DNA of 64,000 nucleotides from Lysobacter prati (GTDB lineage: Bacteria; Pseudomonadota; Gammaproteobacteria; Xanthomonadales; Xanthomonadaceae), in assembly GCF_009765215.1 (NCBI RefSeq), contig NZ_VLNV01000001.1, forward strand, positions 1,231,547 through 1,295,546. Reading direction: 5' to 3'. Below, in pieces: positions 57,453 through 64,000 of the stretch. The notes beneath the pieces are model-generated. The model did no database searches, was not told the DNA's origin, and saw only the letters and a list, made by a program, of their open reading frames with translations. A program made the translations under genes and the position numbers. The first letter of the stretch is position 1; every line of letters begins with the position of its first letter.

Positions 57453-58541
57453 ATGAACCGCCCCGACCTGCTCGACGCCGCCACCCTCGCCGCCCAGCCG
57501 GCGGACCGTGCCACTTCGCTCGCCGCGCGCTACTACGCCGACCCGGCGACGGTGGCGCTGGACCGCGAACGGATCTTCGACCGCGGATGGCAGATCCTGG
57601 CCCATGTCTGCCAGTTGCAGAACGCCGGCGACCACGTCGTCGGTGACTTCAACGGCCTGCCAGTGATCGCCGTGCGCGGCGCCGACGGCGAGATCCGCGT
57701 CTTCCATAACGTCTGCCGCCATCGCGCCGGCCCGCTGGCCGCCTGCGACGGCCTGGCGGCCAAGTCGCTGCGCTGCCGCTATCACGGCTGGACCTACACC
57801 CTCGACGGCACATTGCGATCCGCGCCGGAGATGGGCACCGCGCCGGACTTCAACGTCGCCGACATCAAGCTGCCGCAGCTGGCGGTGCGCGTGTGGCAAG
57901 GGCTGGTGTTCGCCGCGGTCGATGGCGAGCACGCGATCGATTTCGATGCCATGGTCGCCGGCATCGACGAGCGCCTCGGCGCCGATCGCCGTCTGGAAAA
58001 CTACGGCCACCACCGCCGCGTCGGTTACGACATCAACTGCAACTGGAAGATCTACATCGACAACTACCTGGAGGGTTACCACGTGCCGCACGTGCACCCC
58101 GGGTTGAACAAGTTGCTGGACTACCGCAGCTACACGACCGATACGCACGAGTGGTATTCGCTGCAGTTCAGCCCGCTCGAGAGCGGCGACGACCTGTATG
58201 GCAGCGGCGATGCGCTGTACTACTGGATCTGGCCGAACACGATGCTCAACATCGTCCCCGGCCGCCTGCAGACCAATCGCGTGATCGCCAAGGGCGTGGA
58301 CAAGTGCCGCGTCGAGTTCGACTTCTGTTACGCGATGGACGAGTCCGAGGAGGCCGCGGAGCGACGCCTGGCCGACCTCAACTTCAGCGATGAAGTGCAG
58401 TTCGAGGACCTGACCATCTGCGAGGACGTGCAGCGCGGCATGGCCTCAGGCTCTTACCAGCCGGGCCGGCTTAACCCGTTGCGCGAGAACGCAGTGCACC
58501 ACTTCCATGAACTGCTGCGACGCGTGTATCGCGAGGCCTAA
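57453..58541 (+). CDS. Rieske aromatic ring-hydroxylating oxygenase, alpha subunit
   Basis: A 362-residue protein. The Rieske cluster ligands are C88-x-H90 and C108-x2-H111 (FHNVCRHRAGPL, CRYHGWTYTLDG). The mononuclear iron site is in NWKIYIDNYLEGYHVPHVHPG, with the Asp bridge and two histidines. By length and the YLEGYHVPHVHPG motif it is closest to the oxygenases acting on choline/carnitine/betaine-type quaternary amines (GbcA, CntA, plant CMO) rather than classic dioxygenases. No reductase gene lies next to it, so its electron donor is elsewhere. The substrate is inferred only. Confidence 0.87.
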   Translation: MNRPDLLDAATLAAQPADRATSLAARYYADPATVALDRERIFDRGWQILAHVCQLQNAGDHVVGDFNGLPVIAVRGADGEIRVFHNVCRHRAGPLAACDGLAAKSLRCRYHGWTYTLDGTLRSAPEMGTAPDFNVADIKLPQLAVRVWQGLVFAAVDGEHAIDFDAMVAGIDERLGADRRLENYGHHRRVGYDINCNWKIYIDNYLEGYHVPHVHPGLNKLLDYRSYTTDTHEWYSLQFSPLESGDDLYGSGDALYYWIWPNTMLNIVPGRLQTNRVIAKGVDKCRVEFDFCYAMDESEEAAERRLADLNFSDEVQFEDLTICEDVQRGMASGSYQPGRLNPLRENAVHHFHELLRRVYREA

Positions 58542-58542
58542 C

Positions 58543-58635
58543 CCGTCATTCCCGCGAAAGCGGGAACCCAGCGACTTTCGCCGCGCACGATCGGAGAGCT
58601 ACGACGCTGGGTCCCCGCCTACGCGGGAATGACGG
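58543..58635. repeat. Inverted pair of CGTCATTCCCGCG repeats
   Basis: The left unit (58543-58573) and right unit (58605-58635) are reverse complements with about 4 differences in 31 bases, and each is a hairpin around GCGAAAGC or GCCTACGC. They lie between convergent genes and may end both. The core resembles the CCCGGCGAANGCCGGG units at 33731 and 38174 with paired base changes. Confidence 0.85.
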
Positions 58636-58641
58636 CAGTTC

Positions 58642-59901
58642 TCAGAGGCTCTCTTCCGGCACCGTCGCACTCGGCTCTGCCGGACACCGCGTCCGCACCA
58701 CCGTCGCCTCCCAGCGCCAGAACCCCCACGCCACCAGCAGGAAGGCACTGGCCACGCCCACCATCCACAGCATGCGGTCGCTGATCCACGGCGACAGCAC
58801 GCCGGCGATCAGCGCATTGAGCACCAGGCTGGTGAAGGCCTGCATCGACGAGGCCGAACCGCGCTGGCGCGGGTACATGTCGAGGATGGAGAGGGTCACG
58901 ATCGGGAACACCAGGGCGATGCCGAATGCGTTGAGCATCATCGGCAACACCGCCCACGGCACCTGCGGCGTGTCGGTCCACAGGTTGTAGCCCAGGTTGA
59001 GCAGCATCGCCACGGCCGAACAGGCGAAACCGATAGACACCAGCTTCTCGCCGCTGACCTTGCCGGCCGCGCGCCCGGACACGAACGCACCCAGCACCAT
59101 GCCGCTGATCATCGGCACGAAGAACCAGCCGAACTGGCGCTCGTCGAGCTTGAGCACGTCCAGCACGAACGCTGGCGCCGAGGCGATATACAGCCACAGC
59201 GCGGCGAAGTTGAACGCGCTGGCGGCGGCCAGGCGCTGGAAGCGCGGATTGATGACGATGGCGATGTAGTCGCGCAACAGCCTTCGCGGCACGATCGGCA
59301 GGCGCGCCTGTGGCGGATGCGTTTCCGGCAACGTGCGCCAGGTGACCACCAGCAGCACCAGCGAAAACGCGACCAGGAACCAGAAGATCGCCGGCCAGTG
59401 GCTCCAGCCCAGGATCCAGCCACCGATCACCGGCGCCACTGCCGGCGCCACGCCGAAGATCATCGACACCTGGCTCATCAACCGCTGCGCATCGTGACCG
59501 TGCAGCACGTCGCGGATGACCGCGCGGCCGACGATCAGGCCCACGCCCGACGACAGCCCCTGCAACGCGCGGAAGACCAGCAGCGTGGTGAGGTCCGTGG
59601 CCAGCGCGCAACCGACCGAGGCGGCCGTGAACACCGTCAGCCCACCGAGGATGACGCGACGACGCCCAATCGCATCCGACAGCGGACCGTGCACGATGCT
59701 CATCGCCGCATACGCGATCAGGTAGACGCTGATGGTCTGCTGCATCGCCAGCTTGTCGGCGCCGAACTGCGTTCCGATCGCCGGGAACGCCGGGAAGATC
59801 GTGTCGATCGAGAACGGCCCGAACATCGCCAGACCGCCCAGCAGCAGGGCCAGCAGTCGGATGGATATGGACAGCGAAGGTGCGGGTGCAGCGGTGGGCA
59901 T
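58642..59901 (-). CDS. Bcr/CflA family drug-efflux MFS transporter
   Basis: About 419 residues from ATG 59901 (the codon before it is TTG). Twelve helices are visible. The family motifs are FSIDTIFPAFPAIG, the MFS loop LSDAIGRRRVILGGL, FRALQGLSSGVGLIVGRAVIRD and APAVAPVIGGWILGW. Bcr/CflA members export bicyclomycin, chloramphenicol, sulfonamides or cysteine by proton antiport; the substrate here is unknown. It lies 29 bases downstream of the VOC gene on the same strand. Confidence 0.9.
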   Translation of the reverse strand: MPTAAPAPSLSISIRLLALLLGGLAMFGPFSIDTIFPAFPAIGTQFGADKLAMQQTISVYLIAYAAMSIVHGPLSDAIGRRRVILGGLTVFTAASVGCALATDLTTLLVFRALQGLSSGVGLIVGRAVIRDVLHGHDAQRLMSQVSMIFGVAPAVAPVIGGWILGWSHWPAIFWFLVAFSLVLLVVTWRTLPETHPPQARLPIVPRRLLRDYIAIVINPRFQRLAAASAFNFAALWLYIASAPAFVLDVLKLDERQFGWFFVPMISGMVLGAFVSGRAAGKVSGEKLVSIGFACSAVAMLLNLGYNLWTDTPQVPWAVLPMMLNAFGIALVFPIVTLSILDMYPRQRGSASSMQAFTSLVLNALIAGVLSPWISDRMLWMVGVASAFLLVAWGFWRWEATVVRTRCPAEPSATVPEESL

Positions 59902-59930
59902 CAATGAATCTCTGGGGATGGGAAGCGCAC

Positions 59931-60365
59931 TCAGGTGCCGGCGTTCGATGCCGCGGTATCGATCGGCACCTCGTCCGGCGGCCCCTTGAGCTCGACCAGA
60001 TTGCCCTCCGGATCGAACAGGTACTGCGACGGCCCTTCACCTTCGGCACCGTAACGTCGTCCGAACTCGCCGACCTGCACGCCGCGCGAGAGCAGGTAGG
60101 CCACGATGGCATCACGGTCGAAGGGATCGGCACGCAGGCACAGGTGGTCCATGTTGCGCCCCTCGACGCCGGGCCCGGCTCCGCCCATGCGCCCGATCTT
60201 GCCGGCCACGTCGACCAGATCGATCAGCGAATTTCCGGCACGCAGCTGCAGCAGGCCAATCGCATCAACGCGGCGCTCGACGTTGCAGCCGAGCACGTCG
60301 CAGTAGAACGCCGCCATCGCCGCCAGGTCGCGCACGCGCAGCACGACATGGTCGAGCTGGAGCAG
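59931..60365 (-). CDS. VOC family (glyoxalase/bleomycin-resistance-like) protein, start uncertain
   Basis: The domain is clear: LQLDHVVLRVRDLAAMAAFYCDVLGCNVERRVD, SLIDLVD, NMDHLCLRADPFDRDAIVAYLLSRGVQV and SQYLFDPEGNLVELKGP, a single vicinal-oxygen-chelate unit of about 144 residues. No ATG, GTG or TTG lies in frame between the upstream terminator (60445-60472) and the first strand. The end given (60365) is a CTG; an ATG 3 codons into helix 1 would remove the metal-binding start. The frame remains open to an ATG at 60557 through the terminator, which is unlikely. The true start is unresolved. The reaction is unknown. Confidence 0.75.
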   Translation of the reverse strand: MLQLDHVVLRVRDLAAMAAFYCDVLGCNVERRVDAIGLLQLRAGNSLIDLVDVAGKIGRMGGAGPGVEGRNMDHLCLRADPFDRDAIVAYLLSRGVQVGEFGRRYGAEGEGPSQYLFDPEGNLVELKGPPDEVPIDTAASNAGT

Positions 60366-60444
60366 TCGGAACGGTGCGGCGTCCCTGGCGTGATTCCCGC
60401 GGGCAAGGCTGCAAAGGATACGCCCCTGCGGCGAAGAACGAAAA

Positions 60445-60472
60445 AAAGGGGGCGGATTGCTCCGCCCCCTTT
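60445..60472 (-). terminator. Strong intrinsic terminator after the adhesin gene
   Basis: AAAGGGGGCGGA pairs with TCCGCCCCCTTT (12 bp, loop TTGC). Read on the minus strand it is followed by a run of seven T residues, 42 bases after the adhesin stop. Confidence 0.93.
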
Positions 60473-60513
60473 GCTCATTGCTACTGCGAGCTAAACGACT
60501 ATGTCGCCAGGAC

Positions 60514-63500
60514 TTACCAGCCGAAACCGGCGCCCACGCCAATGGTGCTGTCTTCATCGGTCATCGAAGCACCGGCCGTCAGCGTGGCACCGCCGTCACG
60601 GAAGGCACGCTGGTAACCCACGGCGATGGCGAGCCTGCCGTTGGTCGTGCCCGCACCGACACCCATGCGATTGACCCGGTTCACACCGCTCATGCTCGAG
60701 GTCATGCTGGCCATCGCAGTGCTCATGGCGCTGAGGCGGTCAATGCGTGCGTCCTGGACATGGAAGCGATCGTCGACATCGCTGCGCAGGCCGTCGATAT
60801 CGCCCTTGATCTTGTTGAAGCGGTCATCGGTGTAGGAGTTGGCCTGCTTGATGATGCTGTTGTTCTGCGCCTGCAGACGGGAATTGAGCTGGGCGACGTT
60901 GACTGCATCGTGGTCGGCGACACCTTCAGCCACGTTGTGCATCGCCACCGGCTTGGTCGCACCGGCGCCGCCGAGCGTGACGCTGCTCTTGTCGGCAGTG
61001 TCATAGGTCACCACCGCCTTGGCCTGGCCGTTCTCGTCGACCACGCCCGATGCCTTGAGCTGGCCCACGTTCACGGCATCGTTGTCGCCCTTGCCAGCCG
61101 CCACGCCCGTCAGCACGCGGTCGCCTGCCGTGCCGGTGAAGTTCACCGACTTGCCATCCGTGGCCTTGCCGACGGTCAGCTGCTCGCCCGGAGCGGCCTG
61201 CTGGACCAGGCCAACCGCGCCGCTGTTGATCTGGTTGGTCAGGTTGTTGACGTTGGTTTCGACGTTGTCGATGCGCACCGTGTTGCCGTGGACGCGACCA
61301 TCGAGGTTGTTGATCGCGCCTTCGACACCAGTCACGTTCGACTTGGAGCCGTCGGCGTTGGTGAGGGTGTAGGTCGGCGACGAGATCGAGCCATCGGCAT
61401 TCACTGTCGAACCACCGCCCAGCGCCGTCGTCACCGACTTGCTGACAGCGTGCAGTTGGCCGCCATTGACCGCATCCTTGCTGGTGGCCGAGACCGTGCC
61501 GTCAGCGACGTCGCTGAGCTTGCGTGCCTCACCCGCTGCGTTGGCGAAGCTGACCTCTCTGCCGTCGGTGTCCTTGCCCACCGTCAGCTTCTGGCCCTTG
61601 CCGGCCTGCTGCACCAGGCCCACGGTGCCGCTGCTGATCTGGTTGGTCAGGTTGTTGATCACGGTGGTGTTGCCGTAGACGCGGCCATCGATGTTGGTGA
61701 TGGCGTCACCGACGTTGTGCACCGAGGTCTGCGTACCATCGACATTGGTGAGGTTGTAGGTCGGGCCGGTGACGACACCGGTGTTCGGATCGATCGACGC
61801 GCCACCGCCCAGGCCGTCGACGACGGACTCGAGCTGCGAAACGTTGACGGCATCCTCGGCGCCGGTACCGGCGGCAACGCGGGTCAGCTTGCGGGCACGA
61901 CCGGCGTTGTTGGCGAAGTCGACTTCGCTGCCATCGGTGTCCTTGCCCACCGTCAGCTTCTGGCCCGGGGCCGCCTGCTGCACCAGGCCGACCGTACCAT
62001 GGCTGATTTCGTTGTACATGTTGGTCACGTTGCCTTCGACGGTGGTCACGCGGCCGTCGATGGTGGACATGTCGTTCTTGATGGTGACGATGTCGCCTTC
62101 GTTCCTGGTGACGCGACCGTCCAGCTTGGTGATGTTGGTGGTGTTGGTGGCCACGTTCTGGTTGGTGTCGTACAGCTGCGAACCATTGACCGCGTCGGTC
62201 GAGGTGGCCGTGAGCGCACCCTTGGCAACGTTTGTCAGCACCTGCGCGGCACCCGGCGCCGTGGCATCGCCACCGGCGGCAATCAGCGAGAGCTGGCCGG
62301 TAGCCGTGCGCTGCACCGGACCGATCGTGCCGTTGTTGATGCTGGTGGTGATGTTGTTGATCGCCGTGGTGTTGCCCGCGATATTCGTGGTGTTCTGCGC
62401 CGTGCGGCCGTCGATGTTGGTGATGGCGTCGCCGACATTGTTCACCGTCGTCTTCGTGCCGTCGACATTGGTCACGTTGTAGGTCGGGCCGGTGACAACA
62501 CCCGTGTTCGGATCGATCGACGCGCCACCGCCCAGGCCGTCGGCGACGGACTTGAGCTGCGAAACGTTGACCGCGTCCTCGGCACCGGTGCCAGCGGCAA
62601 CGCGGGTCAGCTTGCGGGCACTACCGGCGTTGTTGGCGAAGTCCACCTCGCTACCGTCGGTGCCCTTGCCCACCGTCAGCTTCTGGCCCGGGGCCGCCTG
62701 CTGCACGAGGCCAATGGAGCCGTTGTTGATGTTGTTGATGATGATGGTGATGTCGTCGGTGTTCTTGGTCGTGCGGCCATCGATGTTGGTGATGGCGTCG
62801 CCGACATTGTTGACCGTGGTGCCGCCGACAACGTAGCTCGGCGCGTTGATCGAGCCGTCCGTGTTCACCGTCGAGCCACCACCCAGGGCGTCCGCCGTCG
62901 AATCCGCCAGGCCGAACAGCTGCGAGCCATTGACCGCATCGGTCGAGTTAGCGTTGACCGCACCCTTGGCAACGTTGCCCAGCACCTGCGCCGCCCCCGG
63001 AGCCGTGGCATCGCCGCCGGCAGCGATCAGCGAGAGCTTGCCCGCAGCCGTGCGCTGCACCGGACCGATCGTGCCGTTGCTGATGCTGGTGCTGATGTTG
63101 TTGATCGCCGTGGTGTTGCCCGCGATATTCGTGGTGTTCTGCGCCGTGCGGCCATCGAGGTTGGTGATGGCGTCGCCGACATTGTTCACCGTCGTCTTCG
63201 TACCGTCGACTTTGGTCACGTTGTAGGTCGGGGCGGTGACGTTGCCGTTCGCGTCGACCGTCGCGCCGCCGCCGAGCGCGGTGGTCACGCCCTCGAGCTG
63301 CGAAACGTTGACTGCGTCGGTATCGGCCGTGCCCTTGGCCAGGTTGGTGATCACGTGCTCGGAACCGGCCTTGCCGACGGAGACGCTGTTATCGCGGTCC
63401 GCCACCGAGTTTGCACCCAGCGCGACCGAGTTCGAGCCCGTCACCTTGCTGTTCAGACCCAGCGCCGTCGACAGGCGCGCCGAGCCGGTGGCATCCGCAC

Positions 63501-64000
63501 CCGCACCGATGGCGATATTGGTGAAGGTCGTCTTGGCATGGTCGCCGATGGCGATGGCACCGGCACCGCCACCGGCCTGAGCGCCCGCGCCGATGGCAAC
63601 CGTGTTGTTGTAGCCCGTGCCGTTGTAGTCGGACGTTCCCGTGGAGGCCACGGCATCGTCGCTGCCGTCCTTTGCACCGCCTGCCTTGAAGTAGCGGTTC
63701 GCGGCCTTGAGGTTGGTGACGTCACCCTCAACCGTGGTCACGCGGCCGTCGAGGTTGGTGACATTGCCCTCGACCGTCGTCACGCGACCGCCCAGGTTGG
63801 TGATGTCGGTGGTGTTCTTGGCCACGTTCTGGTTGGTGGCGTACAGCTGCGAGCCGTTGACCGCATCGGTCGAGGCGGCCGACAGGGTGCCCGCATCCAC
63901 ACCGGTCAGCTTGCGGGTACCGGCGGTGCCGGTGAAGTCCACCAGCTTGCCGTCGGTATCCTTGGCCACGGTGATCGTGTGCGTGGCTGGGTCCTGCTTG
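60514..64000 (-). CDS. Trimeric autotransporter adhesin (YadA-like), 5' end beyond the window
   Basis: The frame ends at TAA 60514-60516 and is still open at base 64000, so only the C-terminal part is seen (over 1150 residues). It begins in a stalk with TTVEGNVTNLDGR coiled-coil units. A YadA-like head roll follows (YNNTVAIGAGAQAGGGAGAIAIGDHA, ALGLNSKVTGSNSVALGANS), then a long stalk with nine DAVNxxQL neck motifs. The final coiled coil (RFNKIKGDIDGLRSDVDDRF) leads into the YadA anchor of about 70 residues ending GVGAGFGW. Such proteins trimerise, pass through their own barrel and bind surfaces or host matrix. Two long segments of the stalk are duplicated (see findings). Confidence 0.93.
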   Translation of the reverse strand, partial: KQDPATHTITVAKDTDGKLVDFTGTAGTRKLTGVDAGTLSAASTDAVNGSQLYATNQNVAKNTTDITNLGGRVTTVEGNVTNLDGRVTTVEGDVTNLKAANRYFKAGGAKDGSDDAVASTGTSDYNGTGYNNTVAIGAGAQAGGGAGAIAIGDHAKTTFTNIAIGAGADATGSARLSTALGLNSKVTGSNSVALGANSVADRDNSVSVGKAGSEHVITNLAKGTADTDAVNVSQLEGVTTALGGGATVDANGNVTAPTYNVTKVDGTKTTVNNVGDAITNLDGRTAQNTTNIAGNTTAINNISTSISNGTIGPVQRTAAGKLSLIAAGGDATAPGAAQVLGNVAKGAVNANSTDAVNGSQLFGLADSTADALGGGSTVNTDGSINAPSYVVGGTTVNNVGDAITNIDGRTTKNTDDITIIINNINNGSIGLVQQAAPGQKLTVGKGTDGSEVDFANNAGSARKLTRVAAGTGAEDAVNVSQLKSVADGLGGGASIDPNTGVVTGPTYNVTNVDGTKTTVNNVGDAITNIDGRTAQNTTNIAGNTTAINNITTSINNGTIGPVQRTATGQLSLIAAGGDATAPGAAQVLTNVAKGALTATSTDAVNGSQLYDTNQNVATNTTNITKLDGRVTRNEGDIVTIKNDMSTIDGRVTTVEGNVTNMYNEISHGTVGLVQQAAPGQKLTVGKDTDGSEVDFANNAGRARKLTRVAAGTGAEDAVNVSQLESVVDGLGGGASIDPNTGVVTGPTYNLTNVDGTQTSVHNVGDAITNIDGRVYGNTTVINNLTNQISSGTVGLVQQAGKGQKLTVGKDTDGREVSFANAAGEARKLSDVADGTVSATSKDAVNGGQLHAVSKSVTTALGGGSTVNADGSISSPTYTLTNADGSKSNVTGVEGAINNLDGRVHGNTVRIDNVETNVNNLTNQINSGAVGLVQQAAPGEQLTVGKATDGKSVNFTGTAGDRVLTGVAAGKGDNDAVNVGQLKASGVVDENGQAKAVVTYDTADKSSVTLGGAGATKPVAMHNVAEGVADHDAVNVAQLNSRLQAQNNSIIKQANSYTDDRFNKIKGDIDGLRSDVDDRFHVQDARIDRLSAMSTAMASMTSSMSGVNRVNRMGVGAGTTNGRLAIAVGYQRAFRDGGATLTAGASMTDEDSTIGVGAGFGW

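Noticed and set aside
60626-63580. Several plus-strand frames of 70-240 residues across the adhesin gene
   Set aside because: Antisense shadows of a repetitive coding gene; no start signals or domains.

Overview
The window is one stretch of a GC-rich gammaproteobacterial chromosome, most likely from the Xanthomonadaceae/Lysobacteraceae (Lysobacter-like). This rests on the very high G+C, the core gene orders dnaE-accA-tilS-xseB-ispA and leuS-lptE-holA-nadD-rsfS-rlmH-maf-rng-yhdP-tldD-yjgA-pmbA, and many palindromic intergenic repeats of the type common in that group. I saw no tRNA, rRNA, CRISPR array, IS element or phage gene. The genus is inferred from memory of gene order, not from an alignment.

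Layout. 1-4373: the end of a lipoprotein gene, a large winged-helix/transmembrane/TPR regulator on the minus strand, then two divergent-copy DUF1232-like genes on the plus strand. 4527-16486: DNA polymerase III alpha (dnaE), a secreted GH31 glucosidase in opposite orientation, accA, a small membrane protein, an old-yellow-enzyme reductase, tilS, xseB, ispA and a DUF4870 protein. 16562-36620: a mostly minus-strand housekeeping block (leuS, lptE, holA, nadD, rsfS, rlmH, maf, rng, yhdP, tldD, pmbA), with yjgA divergent from pmbA. It covers tRNA charging, LPS transport, replication, NAD synthesis, ribosome maturation and silencing, RNA decay and envelope lipid transport. It is interrupted by plus-strand accessory genes: a SIMPL-domain protein with a small proline-rich ORF, a TonB-like protein, and a Tat-exported PhoX/DUF839 phosphatase.

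36846-60400: an accessory, envelope-rich region. It holds two exported amidohydrolases, a thioredoxin-TPR co-chaperone, a hotdog thioesterase, a membrane Ser/Thr kinase with a degenerate formylglycine-enzyme-like periplasmic end, DUF502, a queuosine-precursor transporter, two tandem DUF885 metallopeptidase-like proteins, two unrelated L,D-transpeptidases, an alpha/beta hydrolase, an RhlE-type helicase, DoxX, LtrA, a beta-CASP nuclease-like MBL protein, a Rieske oxygenase, a Bcr/CflA transporter and a VOC protein. 60514-64000: the C-terminal 1161 residues or so of a trimeric autotransporter adhesin whose 5' end lies beyond the window.

The most unusual material is non-coding. At least four kinds of palindromic element sit at gene ends, one with compensatory changes in its inner stem. 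A cruciform-like palindrome followed by 18-bp tandem repeats lies in the gap at 30381-30745. Among coding genes, the kinase/FGE-like fusion, the DUF1232 pair and the internally duplicated adhesin stand out. I found no clear evidence for a complete, wholly new multi-gene system.
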